A DNA stretch of 64,000 nt from Gammaproteobacteria bacterium. GTDB lineage: Bacteria > Pseudomonadota > Gammaproteobacteria > Pseudomonadales > JAUIET01. Numbering within the stretch: position 1 is the first letter of the stretch; the number at the start of each line of letters is the position of its first letter. Position numbers and translations under genes: made by a program. This document shows positions 38,095 through 47,546 of this stretch, piece after piece. The stretch is from contig JAUIET010000013.1 in NCBI GenBank assembly GCA_030429735.1, positions 62,001 to 126,000 of the forward strand, given 5' to 3'. Below the pieces are notes generated by a model. It did not search any database and was not told the DNA's origin. It worked only from the letters and a program-made list of their open reading frames with translations.

Positions 38095-40338
38095 TCAGTG
38101 TACGTCACGCCAGTATTCTCGGTTCAGCAGCCATGCAAACACCAAAAATACGGCAAGAAACAGCATTACATAAGTACCTATGCGTTGGCGCTCCAGAACA
38201 ATAGGCTCGGCAACATAGGCCATAAAACCCACCAGATCTTCCATAGCCGCATCAAATTCCTCTGCATTCAGCTCACCTGGTTTTACGATATTCAATTGAC
38301 CACAATCACCTGCCAACAGGTTTTCTCCTGTCAGAATATCTCTTTTAACACCACCATTGGCTGCCATCACCGGGCCTGGGCCACAGTGAGTTTCGCCCTG
38401 CAACTCCAACATCACATGTGGCATTCCAACGTCTTTAAAAACACGATTGTTCACCCCGTAAGGGCGCTTTGGATCCGTGTAAAAATTTCGCAGATAGGTA
38501 TACAACCACTCTGGCGACTTTGCACGCGACATCAGGGTCAGGTCGGGTGGTGCAGCACCAAACCATTTTTTTGCAGCCGCTGTGGGCATGCTATTTTCCA
38601 TCAGTGAGCCGATCTTGCTGCCATCGAAAATCAGGTTGTTGATCATGATATCGTCGGGAATTCCAAGATCATTTGCCACACGCTCATAACGACTGTATTG
38701 CAGAGAGTGGCAGCCCATGCAGTAATTCATGTACAGCTTTGCGCCATTTTGCAAAGACGCCTTGTCGTTGAAATCTATGTCCAGCTCATCGCAAGGAATG
38801 CTCCCACAATCGAAAGCAGACTCTGCGCCCACCGCCTTCAGCGGGATCCAGGACAACACAGCTATCAGCAGAAACGCACCCATTGCGCGCCAGAAGCCCA
38901 TACCTCCATCCATGGTGATGCGATCGGGTTCAGGCTTCACATAATCTTTGGCGACCAATCTGGGCATCATCAGGAAGAATACACCGAGTATTGCTGCATA
39001 TATTGCTGCGAACAGCATATGCCCGGGGTCAGCCCATATCGAATTCCAGTAACTGACCACGTAACCAAGCATGAACAGACCGAATGCTCCGCAGACCAGC
39101 ATGCGCAAGAACGGCCGCGTTGGATTCGGATTGGTGTAGATAGGCATCAGCAGGAAGAACGCAAAATACACAAGAGTATTGACCTGCGCCATGAACGTTC
39201 TGGATTCAGACGGTGCTTTCACGCCGAGAACACCAAGAATAATAAATGATGCTGCAAACAGCACGATCATCAACTTGGGAATAGCACCTTTGTACCTCAC
39301 TGATTTAACCGGCGACCGGTCCAGCCAGGGCAAGACAAACATGATAGCGATAGCGCCAGCCATAACTATCGCGCCCAGGAACTTGGCATTAAACACCGTG
39401 CTTAGGTCAACTGTTACGGCACGCAACATCGAATAAAACGGCGTGTAGTACCACACCGGTGCAATATGCTCAGGTGTTTTCAGTGGGTCCGCTTCCACAA
39501 AATTTGCATGCTCAATAAAGTAGCCGCCCATTTCCGGGAAGAAGAAGATGACCGCGCAGAAAACAAACAGGAATATAACTATTGCTTGAAGATCATGCAC
39601 AGGCAAGTAATGCGGGAAGAATGGCACACTGTCTAATGGCACGCCGTTTTCATCTTTGTGCTTCTTAATCTCAACGCCGTCCGGATTATTGGAACCCACT
39701 TCATGCAGGGCAAGAATGTGCACGACCACCAGCAGTAGCAAGATAATCGGCAGCGCCACAACATGCAGGGCAAAGAAGCGATTCAGCGTGATGCCAGAGA
39801 TCAGATAGTCACCCCGAATCCACTCAACGAGCCCCTCACCGATGACAGGAATAGCACCAAACAGGGAGATGATCACCTGCGCGCCCCAATAAGACATGTT
39901 GCCCCAAGGCAGCACGTATCCCAGGAAGCCTTCGGCCATCAGCGCGAAATAAATCAGCATACCGACGATCCAGATCAATTCACGTGGTTTGCGGTACGAG
40001 CCATACAACAAACCGCGGAACATATGCAGATAGACAACGGCAAAGAATGCAGAGGCACCGGTGGAATGCATATAGCGCAGCAACCAACCGTACTCAACAT
40101 CACGCATGATGTACTCAACAGAGGCGAAAGCGCGCTCAGCGCTCGGCTCGTAACTCATGGTCAACCAAATACCCGTCAGCAGCTGGTTAACCAGCACGAC
40201 CAGGGAAAGAACACCAAAAAAGTACCAGAAATTAAAGTTCTTCGGGGCATAGTACTTGCCCATGTGCGTGTCCCAGGCGCGCACAACCGGCAGCCTGGCA
40301 TCTACCCAATCGACCAAATCAACAAGATATTTCATCAT
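38095..40338 (-). CDS. Cytochrome b / cytochrome c1 fusion of the bc1 complex
   Basis: A single uninterrupted 747-codon frame encodes both cytochrome b and cytochrome c1 of the ubiquinol-cytochrome c reductase. The b part (about 1-405) has the four haem ligands in RYMHS, YLHMF, ALHVV and VVHIL (His91, 105, 192, 207) and a PVWY Qo motif. Two further membrane helices (about 408-430 and 437-460) and a signal-like helix (about 481-503) lead into c1, with haem site CMGCH (540-544), GVNNRVFKDVGMPHVM and a C-terminal anchor ending EYWRDVH. The two proteins are normally separate genes in gammaproteobacteria; fusions are known as fbcH in Bradyrhizobium, where the precursor is cleaved. It overlaps petA by one base. 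Confidence 0.93.
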   Translation of the reverse strand: MMKYLVDLVDWVDARLPVVRAWDTHMGKYYAPKNFNFWYFFGVLSLVVLVNQLLTGIWLTMSYEPSAERAFASVEYIMRDVEYGWLLRYMHSTGASAFFAVVYLHMFRGLLYGSYRKPRELIWIVGMLIYFALMAEGFLGYVLPWGNMSYWGAQVIISLFGAIPVIGEGLVEWIRGDYLISGITLNRFFALHVVALPIILLLLVVVHILALHEVGSNNPDGVEIKKHKDENGVPLDSVPFFPHYLPVHDLQAIVIFLFVFCAVIFFFPEMGGYFIEHANFVEADPLKTPEHIAPVWYYTPFYSMLRAVTVDLSTVFNAKFLGAIVMAGAIAIMFVLPWLDRSPVKSVRYKGAIPKLMIVLFAASFIILGVLGVKAPSESRTFMAQVNTLVYFAFFLLMPIYTNPNPTRPFLRMLVCGAFGLFMLGYVVSYWNSIWADPGHMLFAAIYAAILGVFFLMMPRLVAKDYVKPEPDRITMDGGMGFWRAMGAFLLIAVLSWIPLKAVGAESAFDCGSIPCDELDIDFNDKASLQNGAKLYMNYCMGCHSLQYSRYERVANDLGIPDDIMINNLIFDGSKIGSLMENSMPTAAAKKWFGAAPPDLTLMSRAKSPEWLYTYLRNFYTDPKRPYGVNNRVFKDVGMPHVMLELQGETHCGPGPVMAANGGVKRDILTGENLLAGDCGQLNIVKPGELNAEEFDAAMEDLVGFMAYVAEPIVLERQRIGTYVMLFLAVFLVFAWLLNREYWRDVH

Positions 40339-40934
40339 TACGCTGTCTCCTGATCTTCGCCGATGACAATGACATTGTCACTGACATAGCGGTAGGGAGG
40401 CACTTCCAGGTTCGTGGTAGCTGGCGCTCCGGAATACACGCGGCCCGCAAGGTCAAATTTCGAGCCGTGGCACGGGCAAAAGAATCCACCAAGCCATTCG
40501 GCACCACCCAAATCAGCCGCGCCAACATCTGCACGTAACTTGGGCGAACAACCGAGGTGGGTACACAAACCGAGCAACACTACGTATTCGTCCTTGATAG
40601 CGCGGTTGCTGGCATCAACATAGGTTGGCTGTTTTGACGCTTCCGATTGCGGGTCTTTCAATTTCTCAACCAATTTTGGCAAGTTGCCCAAGGCCTCTTC
40701 GGTGCGGCGCAACACAAACACCGGCTTGCCTCGCCACTCTGCCGTAACCATGCCGCCTGGCTCTATTTTACCAATATCGACTGTCACCGGTGCGCCAGCC
40801 GCTTTCGCTCGAGCACTGGGGTTCCATGAGCCTATAAAAGGCACGACAACACCGACCGCGCCGGCACCGCCGACCGCCGCCGTCATAACGCCGAGCACAC
40901 GTCTCCGCTTTTGGTTAACGCCATCATTATCCAC
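40338..40934 (-). CDS. petA: Rieske iron-sulfur protein of the cytochrome bc1 complex
   Basis: This subunit accepts electrons from ubiquinol and passes them to cytochrome c1. About 198 residues from the GTG at 40934, which has GGGAG eight bases before it and gives MDNDGVNQKRRR; a TTG at 40952 is less likely. The twin-arginine-type anchor (RRR before a hydrophobic helix) is followed by the 2Fe-2S motifs CTHLGC and CPCHGS. It is upstream of the b/c1 fusion, with the stop and start overlapping (TAATG). Confidence 0.95.
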   Translation of the reverse strand: MDNDGVNQKRRRVLGVMTAAVGGAGAVGVVVPFIGSWNPSARAKAAGAPVTVDIGKIEPGGMVTAEWRGKPVFVLRRTEEALGNLPKLVEKLKDPQSEASKQPTYVDASNRAIKDEYVVLLGLCTHLGCSPKLRADVGAADLGGAEWLGGFFCPCHGSKFDLAGRVYSGAPATTNLEVPPYRYVSDNVIVIGEDQETA

Positions 40935-40984
40935 TGGGTAGTCTCCCGCCAACTATTGTGTGATTGAATATCACGACCAGACGT

Positions 40985-41008
40985 AAAAAAACGCCCGGAT
41001 AGGACGTT
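40985..41008 (-). terminator. Rho-independent terminator after rpsI
   Basis: On the minus strand AACGTCC and GGGCGTT pair around a 5-nt loop, with one G-U wobble in the RNA, followed by a run of T. It lies about 60 bp past the rpsI stop and ends the rplM-rpsI transcript before petA. Confidence 0.75.
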
Positions 41009-41070
41009 TTCTCACAGGCAGAATTGTGCGCAACTCTGCCGTACAAATACCACACGCTGATACAGCTCGC

Positions 41071-41463
41071 TCAGCGCTTGGAGAATTGTGGTCGCTTTCG
41101 TGCTTTCCGTAGCCCAACTTTTTTCCGCTCTACTTCCCTTGCGTCGCGAGTAACAAACCCAGCGGCGCGAAGAGGCGTTCGTAAATTCTCGTCATATTCT
41201 AGCAGAGCGCGGGTAATTCCGTGGCGAATTGCACCGGCTTGCCCAAAACTACCACCACCGCTAACGCTGATGTTGATATCAAACTTGTCCACCATCTCCG
41301 CCACTTCGAGAGGCTGACGAACAATCATACGCGCCACCTGACGACCGAAGTATGTATCAAGTGGTCGTTTGTTAACCGTTATTGCGCCAGCACCATTCTG
41401 CAGATAAACCCTTGCAGTGGACGTTTTGCGCCGGCCGGTGCCGTAGTACTGTGTATTTGCCAT
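41071..41463 (-). CDS. rpsI: 30S ribosomal protein S9
   Basis: S9 lies at the 30S head with its C-terminal tail reaching the P-site tRNA. The 130-residue protein starts [17 protein letters not shown], has [13 protein letters not shown] and [16 protein letters not shown], and ends in the basic [12 protein letters not shown] with the conserved KR terminus. It is 67 bp downstream of rplM, the universal L13-S9 pair. Confidence 0.98.
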   Translation of the reverse strand: MANTQYYGTGRRKTSTARVYLQNGAGAITVNKRPLDTYFGRQVARMIVRQPLEVAEMVDKFDINISVSGGGSFGQAGAIRHGITRALLEYDENLRTPLRAAGFVTRDAREVERKKVGLRKARKRPQFSKR

Positions 41464-41530
41464 AACTAATGTCCGATTCGAAAATCTAAATATCTAAAAA
41501 TTAGCAGCGCCTGACTGAGCCTACTCAGAC

Positions 41531-42433
41531 TCAACCCGCTTCCTTACCGCCATCCAGCGCATCCTGATAGGACTGAAGCTCATCCCATTCACCTTTCACA
41601 CACAATGCCGCCTGTTTTGCCCAGGTGCCTGGATCGTGCACTGCATAGCGGCTGCCCGCAGCTGCCAGTATATCGCGCAACTTATCAAGATCGGCATCCG
41701 CCAGATCAGACCAGCCATTAATACCGGCTTCATTCAAAAGGCCTTCAATCTTTGGACCAATCCCTTCGACGATCTTAAGATCATCCGGCTTGTACTTCTT
41801 GCCACCAAACGCGATCTTGTCCACTTTCTGAGCAGCACCACTTTGCAATCCGGGCGCATCCGGATTGCTTGATTTGTCTGCTTTCTTTTTAGGAGCGGCT
41901 TTCTTGGGTGCTGCACCAGACGCTACCTCGGCTGGCTTCTCAGCCGCAGCGGCAGTCGCCACGAACTTGGCTGGGCTGTAGCTCTTAAGTTCTTCTCGAC
42001 GCTGGTCGAAATCCAGAGCCTCTGGTTGCTGCGCCGAATGCGGGTGCTCAGCACCCGGGTAGACTTTAAGCTTGCGGAACATTTGGCGACCCAGCGGATT
42101 CTTGGGCAACATGCCTTTAACCGCGTTCTGCAGTGCTCTCTCAGGCGCTTTCTCAAGCAACTTCTCCAGAGAAATGCTCTTCAGGCCGCCCGGATAGCCA
42201 GTATGATGATGGTACATTTTGTCCTTCATCTTGCGGCCGGTAACGCTGATGTTGGCCGCGTTTACAACGACGATATAGTCGCCAGTATCAACGTGCGGAG
42301 TGTACTCAGCTTTGTGCTTGCCACGCAGACGGTACGCAATGTCGCTGGCAAGTCGGCCAAGAGTCTTATCGGAAGCATCCACGACATACCAGCCGCGTTG
42401 CACTTCCTCGTTTTTCGCAGAAAAAGTCTTCAT
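41531..42433 (-). CDS. rplM: 50S ribosomal protein L13 with a C-terminal helix-hairpin-helix extension
   Basis: L13 is an early assembly protein of the 50S subunit. The start at 42433 gives [10 protein letters not shown], the normal L13 beginning. Residues 1-142 are a complete L13 ([42 protein letters not shown]). The frame then continues for 158 residues: an Ala/Lys/Pro-rich linker (about 150-210) and a compact domain (about 217-300) starting [20 protein letters not shown], a helix-hairpin-helix signature, followed by [21 protein letters not shown] recall the same domain attached to L21 in Bacteroidetes. The function of the extension is unknown. Typical L13 ends at about 142 residues. Confidence 0.93.
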   Translation of the reverse strand: MKTFSAKNEEVQRGWYVVDASDKTLGRLASDIAYRLRGKHKAEYTPHVDTGDYIVVVNAANISVTGRKMKDKMYHHHTGYPGGLKSISLEKLLEKAPERALQNAVKGMLPKNPLGRQMFRKLKVYPGAEHPHSAQQPEALDFDQRREELKSYSPAKFVATAAAAEKPAEVASGAAPKKAAPKKKADKSSNPDAPGLQSGAAQKVDKIAFGGKKYKPDDLKIVEGIGPKIEGLLNEAGINGWSDLADADLDKLRDILAAAGSRYAVHDPGTWAKQAALCVKGEWDELQSYQDALDGGKEAG

Positions 42434-42569
42434 TGTGAGAGTAAAAATGACGCCGAATTCGAGAGCGCGCATACTACAGAAAACGCAAAGCCAATTCAAG
42501 CACTTATGCGAAGTTCAGCAGGGGTCTAGAGCGGTTGCTGCAAACCTGAGTGTATGGCATTGAGGTTCT

Positions 42570-43700
42570 TCAGGCCTTGTGCTGACGCGCCAGATAGTCG
42601 TGCGATTGCATTTCCAGCAAACGACTGCAGGTTCGTCTGAATTCGAACTCCAGTCCGGTGCCCTGATAGAGAGATTCTATGGCCACTGCAGCAGATACGA
42701 TCAGCTTGACGTTGCGGTCGTAAAACTCGTCAATCAGGTTAATAAAACGTCTGGCAGAGTCATTCTGGGCATCATGCATCTGTGGCACATCCGAAATCAA
42801 CACAGCATGGAACTCCCTGGCCAGCTCAATGTAGTCGTTCTGGCTGCGCGGGCCTTCGCAGAGCTCGGCAAACGCAAACCAAACCACGTCGTCTGCACAC
42901 CATCGAGCGATCAGCTCACGCCCTTCAACCTCCAAAGCAACATTCTCTGTACCCGGCTCAGGCGCTAATTTTGTGAAGCTGTCCAGCAACACAGCTTCGG
43001 CTTCGCTATCCAGCGGATGGTGATACAACTCCGCCTGCTCCAATGTACGCAAACGATAGTCAGTACCACTATCCACATTGAGCACCTTGGTGTGCTTTTT
43101 GAGCAATGCGATCGCCGGCAGAAAGCGCGATCGCTGCAAGCCGTCTTTATAGAGGTCATCGGGCACAATGTTCGAGGTGGCCACCAATACGATGCGGTGG
43201 CGCTCAAACAATAACTCAAACAAACCACCCAGAAGCATGGCATCGGTTATATCTGACACAAAAAATTCATCGAAACAAATGACATCCACGTCTGCGGCCA
43301 GACGCTTGGCGACAGCCTCCAGGGGGTTCTTGGTACCTTCCAGCGACGTCAGTTCGGCGTGTACCCGCCGCATGAATCGATGGAAGTGAACACGCAACTT
43401 TCGCGACCCCGGCAAGGACTCATAAAAAAGGTCCATCAGCCAGGTTTTACCACGCCCGACACCGCCCCACATGTACAAACCAGCAACCTGTGATTCCTCC
43501 GCACCGAAGCGGAGCAATTTACGCAGCCTGGAAACCAGCCCATGGGAACTCTCCGCAGCGCTCGCGTCAAGTCTGCCAGCCGCCTGCAAATCGTCATACA
43601 CGACTTGCAAGGCCTCAACAGCGCACCGCTGAGCATCATCCGCGCTGAAGTCGGGTGACTGCAGTAATTGTGTGTAATGGGCGAGTGGGCCTGGTCTCAT
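42570..43700 (-). CDS. zapE: Cell division ATPase ZapE (AFG1/YhcM family)
   Basis: ZapE is a Z-ring-associated ATPase related to mitochondrial AFG1/LACE1. About 376 residues from the ATG at 43700 (MRPGPLAHYTQLLQ), the family start; an upstream start at 43757 is less likely. It has Walker A GGVGRGKTWLMDLFYES, Walker B VICFDEFFVSDITDA and LVATSNIVPDDLYKDGL, then the sensor region FINLIDEFYDRNVKL. It lies next to rplM-rpsI and divergent from zapG, as in Pseudomonas and E. coli. Confidence 0.95.
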   Translation of the reverse strand: MRPGPLAHYTQLLQSPDFSADDAQRCAVEALQVVYDDLQAAGRLDASAAESSHGLVSRLRKLLRFGAEESQVAGLYMWGGVGRGKTWLMDLFYESLPGSRKLRVHFHRFMRRVHAELTSLEGTKNPLEAVAKRLAADVDVICFDEFFVSDITDAMLLGGLFELLFERHRIVLVATSNIVPDDLYKDGLQRSRFLPAIALLKKHTKVLNVDSGTDYRLRTLEQAELYHHPLDSEAEAVLLDSFTKLAPEPGTENVALEVEGRELIARWCADDVVWFAFAELCEGPRSQNDYIELAREFHAVLISDVPQMHDAQNDSARRFINLIDEFYDRNVKLIVSAAVAIESLYQGTGLEFEFRRTCSRLLEMQSHDYLARQHKA

Positions 43701-43857
43701 TGCGTGAAGCCTGATGAATCTGCCGCGCACTTTACCGCTCGGCTTGCGTGATAGCAATTGCAGTGATGTCTTCCACGCTCAGTGGTGCAGCGTTATACTA
43801 AGGCACGCACCACCGGCGCTGCTCGTCGTGGTATCCAGAGTCAGGCCGGAGAGAACA

Positions 43858-44319
43858 GTGGAACAGAATTTAATACTCGCATTGGTTGCCTTCGGCGGCT
43901 TATTCATTGGCTTATTGATCGGTGTACTGGTAGGTAAGAAATCCGGTGCGGGTTACAAACGTGGTCAACAGCTTGAAGGCCGCCTGGCGGCCACCGAAGC
44001 TGAACTGGAGGCCTATAAACAGTCGGTTCAGTCTCACTTTAGCGAAACCGCCGAGGCATTCCAGTCATTGAACAGCTCATACGCACTGCTGCAGCAGAAG
44101 CTGGCCGGCGGAGCCCAGGCTTTGTGCGGTGAAGCCAGCGGACCTTTGTTGCAGGCACCCGGTGCTGTTGCGGAAGAAAGTTCGGCGGACGTCAGCGAAT
44201 TACAAACCGAATTACCGCTTGAGCCCCCCAGGGACTACGCGCCCAAGAAAAGCCCAGACGAGAAAGGCATGCTGACCGAAGAGTTTGGCCTGAAAAAACC
44301 CGCTAACGACGCGGCCTGA
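43858..44319 (+). CDS. zapG: Envelope-biogenesis protein ZapG/YhcB (DUF1043)
   Basis: A 153-residue inner-membrane protein: a short N-terminal helix (about 4-24) with ALVAFGGLFIGLLIGVLVG, then a coiled coil (about 35-80) and a low-complexity tail. The GTG at 43858 is preceded by GGAGAG at the right distance; the frame is open to 43714 but that region is zapE promoter. YhcB links division, cell-wall synthesis and LPS control in E. coli. It sits beside zapE in most gammaproteobacteria. Confidence 0.9.
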   Translation: MEQNLILALVAFGGLFIGLLIGVLVGKKSGAGYKRGQQLEGRLAATEAELEAYKQSVQSHFSETAEAFQSLNSSYALLQQKLAGGAQALCGEASGPLLQAPGAVAEESSADVSELQTELPLEPPRDYAPKKSPDEKGMLTEEFGLKKPANDAA

Positions 44320-44356
44320 GCGGTACAGCCCGCGTGCGCGGCACTTAACTTATTTG

Positions 44357-45124
44357 CTACGCCGGATTGTCAATATCCACAAAGTGGTGCTCCACGCCCA
44401 GCTCTTCGGCCAGATATCTGCCCAGGGCCTGCACACCATAGCGCTCAGTCGCATGATGCCCGGCAGCAAAGAAATGCAGACCTGACTCGCGCGCACTGTG
44501 GACTGTTTGCTCGGACACCTCGCCGGTGATATAGGCGTCCACGCCCAGTTCGATCGCCTGCTCCACGTAACCTTGTGCGCCGCCGGTACACCACGCAACC
44601 GACTTTAATTTTCTGGCATCATTCGGATCTGCCGCAATATGCAAGGGAGGCCGGTTAAGGCAAGCCCCAATATGCGCGGACAGTTGATCGCCGGTCATTG
44701 GCGCGCCCAGCTCACCGACCATCATGAGCTGTTGCTCAACCGAGGGTGCACAGCCATGAACAGCAAACCCTAACACGCGTGCCAGGCTGGCATTGTTTCC
44801 GTACTCAGGGTGGGCGTCCAGCGGCAAATGGTAGGCGAGCAGGCTTAGCTCATTATCCAAAAGGCTTTTTATTCTCTTCAAGCGACTGCCAGTCAGAACG
44901 GGCGACTCACCACGCCAAAAATACCCATGATGCACCAAAATGGCATCCGCCTGCCGTTCAATAGCCGCATCAATCAAGGCCTGACAGGCGGTGACACCGC
45001 TTACCACGCGCGCAATCAACGGTCGCCCTTGCACTTGCAGGCCATTCGGGCAATAGTCATTAAACCGATGCGGCTGCAAAGATTCATTCGCCAAACCAAC
45101 TAATTGTTCCAGTGTGCAGGGCAT
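44357..45124 (-). CDS. Nif3-family dinuclear metal protein (YbgI)
   Basis: A 255-residue protein of the Nif3/GTP cyclohydrolase I type 2 family. Metal ligands are visible in VHHGYFWRG (about 65-73), LAYHLPLDAHPEYG and FFAAGHHATERYGV. E. coli YbgI is a toroidal hexamer with two metals per subunit; its cellular role is uncertain. The length is normal, without the PII-like insertion seen in some relatives. It is convergent with zapG and divergent from degS. Confidence 0.92.
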   Translation of the reverse strand: MPCTLEQLVGLANESLQPHRFNDYCPNGLQVQGRPLIARVVSGVTACQALIDAAIERQADAILVHHGYFWRGESPVLTGSRLKRIKSLLDNELSLLAYHLPLDAHPEYGNNASLARVLGFAVHGCAPSVEQQLMMVGELGAPMTGDQLSAHIGACLNRPPLHIAADPNDARKLKSVAWCTGGAQGYVEQAIELGVDAYITGEVSEQTVHSARESGLHFFAAGHHATERYGVQALGRYLAEELGVEHHFVDIDNPA

Positions 45125-45213
45125 AATCTCATCGTGTCCAGGTGACGTAGTGTGGCATTATAGAGCCGCCATTCCGCAATGCCGAGAGATCCCGCCGCAC
45201 AGCGGCTTAAATA

Positions 45214-46248
45214 ATGCGAGCGTTCTTTTCCTATATTACCTGGCCTGTCATTTGCGGCGTGTTGCTTGGCTTGTTGATTCTGCAATTGCTCAGTAATCGC
45301 GCCACCCCCCAGATCACGCTACCCAGTTTTGCACCAGCCGTTGAACAAGCATCCCCTGCAGTAGTGAATATTTTCACCAGCAAAACTGTGCGCGAGCGGC
45401 GCTGGCCAAGCAGCCCGCTGCAGAAGTTCTTCCGCCAGGATCGGCGGGAGCGTGTCCAGAACAGTCTGGGCTCCGGCGTGATCATGCGTTCGGATGGTTA
45501 CGTGGTCAGCAATTTTCATGTGGTCAGTGGCGCTGACGAGATTCTCGTGCTGCTGGCAAACGGACAGATCACCGAGGCAGAATTGGTAGGTATTGACCGC
45601 GAATCAGACCTCGCTTTGCTCAAGATTCCATTGCAGAACTTACCCGTTATTCAGCATGCGGATGTAAAGTCCCTACGGGTGGGCGATCTGGTTCTGGCTA
45701 TTGGCAACCCCTATGGTTTCGGTCACTCCGTCACACAAGGCATAGTCAGTGCAACTGGACGCTACGGATTGCAGTTAATGACCTACGAGAATCTTATTCA
45801 AACAGACGCGGCAATCAACCCAGGCAGTTCGGGCGGCGCACTGGTTGATAGCCTGGGCCGCTTTCTTGGCATCATTACCGCGAACTACTCAACGAGCAGC
45901 GGTTCCGATGGCATTGGTCTTGCGATCCCTGCCGACAACGTACGTATGGTCGTCGATGACCTGATTCAACATGGGTATGTGATGCGCGGCTGGCTGGGAA
46001 TTGAGGTCGAGCAAACCGTTGATGGCGTATTGCTCACCGATACACACCCCCAGGGGCCGGCCGATATCGCCGGCTTGCGGGCAGGCGACTTGCTCACTGC
46101 GATTGATGGACAGCCCGTTGTTGACCCCATTCAGGCAATGAATATTATTGCCGCACAGGAACCGGGCAGTATGATTGAAATAGCGATCCGTCGCGGCGAA
46201 TCACAGACATCGGTAGTCGCCTCAATTGGACTGAGGTCGCCCCGTTAA
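45214..46248 (+). CDS. degS: Periplasmic serine protease DegS/AlgW
   Basis: DegS (AlgW in Pseudomonas) is the membrane-anchored protease that starts regulated cleavage of the anti-sigma factor RseA/MucA. The 344-residue protein has one N-terminal helix (about 8-26), a trypsin-like domain with His in [10 protein letters not shown], Asp in [11 protein letters not shown] and Ser in NPGSSGGAL, and one PDZ domain (about 250-340). One PDZ and an anchor fit DegS rather than DegP. It is the neighbour of the his/murA group in Pseudomonas too. Its stop shares TTAA with that of hisD. Confidence 0.94.
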   Translation: MRAFFSYITWPVICGVLLGLLILQLLSNRATPQITLPSFAPAVEQASPAVVNIFTSKTVRERRWPSSPLQKFFRQDRRERVQNSLGSGVIMRSDGYVVSNFHVVSGADEILVLLANGQITEAELVGIDRESDLALLKIPLQNLPVIQHADVKSLRVGDLVLAIGNPYGFGHSVTQGIVSATGRYGLQLMTYENLIQTDAAINPGSSGGALVDSLGRFLGIITANYSTSSGSDGIGLAIPADNVRMVVDDLIQHGYVMRGWLGIEVEQTVDGVLLTDTHPQGPADIAGLRAGDLLTAIDGQPVVDPIQAMNIIAAQEPGSMIEIAIRRGESQTSVVASIGLRSPR

Positions 46249-47546
46249 GGCTTGGGCCGCCTCGCCAGCGCGGACAAGGCATGGGCCTGCAGCCCCTCAC
46301 CGTACGCAAGCTCGCCGGCGATCACAGCCAGTTTGTCAGCCCCGGCCGGCGAACAATTAATTAACGAAGAGCGTTTTTGAAAGTCGTAGACACCCAACGG
46401 TGACGCAAAACGCGCTGTACCCGATGTTGGCAGCACGTGATTGGGCCCCGCACAATAGTCGCCGAAAGCTTCCGGTGAATGAACGCCCATAAAGATAGCG
46501 CCGGCATGCCGAATTGCCGGCAGCAATGATTCGGGGTCCTGAACCGCCAACTCAAGGTGCTCCGGTGCAATTCGATTTGCCAGCTGAACGGCCTCGCTCA
46601 GGTTAGATACAGAGATTAACCCACCGCGGTCTTGCAGGGAGCGGCGAACTATCGATTCCCGAGTCATGGTTGGCAGCAAGCGCTCAATACATGCATGCAC
46701 CTCTGTTAACAGAGCCTCTGAGGGGCTTAACAATATGGATTGCGCCATTTCATCGTGCTCAGCCTGAGCAAACATATCCAGCGCCAGCCATTCCGGGTTG
46801 GCGCTGTCGTCGGCGATTATCAAAATCTCCGATGGGCCCGCGACCATATCCAGGCCAACACGGCCAAATACCTGGCGCTTAGCCTCAGCAACATAGACGT
46901 TGCCCGGCCCAACAATCTTGTCCACGCGCGCAATACTGTCAGTACCATAAGCCAATGCGGCAACCGCCTGGGCACCGCCTATTTTCCATGCTTCGTCTAC
47001 GCCCGCAATGGCTGCGGCGGCGAGCACCAGCGGAGAAATTTCGCCGGCCGGCGCGGGCACCACCATACATACCTGTTGCACTCCGGCAACTCGCGCAGGA
47101 ATGACATTCATCAATACAGAAGAGGGGTAGCTGGCCTTTCCTCCCGGTACATAAACACCAATTCTGTCCAGGGCCGTCACCTGCTGCCCAAGCACCGTCC
47201 CATCAGCCTCTTCTATTCGCCACGACGCTTGCTTTTGATGCTCATGGTAATTGCGCACTCGCTCTGCGGCCTGCTCGAGGCTGCGCAATTGCTCGTGCGA
47301 AATCGACTGCTTGGCGGCGTGCAGTTGTTCGGCCGGCAAGCACAACTCGCCAACGCCGCTTGGGGCCCAGGCATCAAACTGTTGAGTAAGCTCAAGCAAG
47401 GCCTGGTCACCACCCTCACGCACCTTGGCGATAATCTGTGCAACGCGCTGTTGAACTGCCGCATCATCGTCACTATCGAAGGCGAGCAAGCGATCCAAAC
47501 GCTCTGAAAAGTCTGCTGCACTGCTGTCCAGCTTTGAAATCAACAC
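46245..47546 (-). CDS. hisD: Histidinol dehydrogenase
   Basis: HisD oxidises histidinol to histidine in two NAD-dependent steps. The 433-residue protein has the signature [36 protein letters not shown], and HAGAIFMG...[19 protein letters not shown], with the catalytic His/Glu region AEHDEMAQS. The start is GTG (47546), immediately after the hisG stop. Its 3' end overlaps degS tail to tail by four bases. Confidence 0.97.
   Translation of the reverse strand: MLISKLDSSAADFSERLDRLLAFDSDDDAAVQQRVAQIIAKVREGGDQALLELTQQFDAWAPSGVGELCLPAEQLHAAKQSISHEQLRSLEQAAERVRNYHEHQKQASWRIEEADGTVLGQQVTALDRIGVYVPGGKASYPSSVLMNVIPARVAGVQQVCMVVPAPAGEISPLVLAAAAIAGVDEAWKIGGAQAVAALAYGTDSIARVDKIVGPGNVYVAEAKRQVFGRVGLDMVAGPSEILIIADDSANPEWLALDMFAQAEHDEMAQSILLSPSEALLTEVHACIERLLPTMTRESIVRRSLQDRGGLISVSNLSEAVQLANRIAPEHLELAVQDPESLLPAIRHAGAIFMGVHSPEAFGDYCAGPNHVLPTSGTARFASPLGVYDFQKRSSLINCSPAGADKLAVIAGELAYGEGLQAHALSALARRPKP

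Noticed and set aside
41531-42433. L13 fusion as a sequencing frameshift or lost stop joining two genes
   Set aside because: The frame is continuous, the linker has ordinary low-complexity composition, and the second domain has no start codon or ribosome site of its own; a genuine fusion is simpler.
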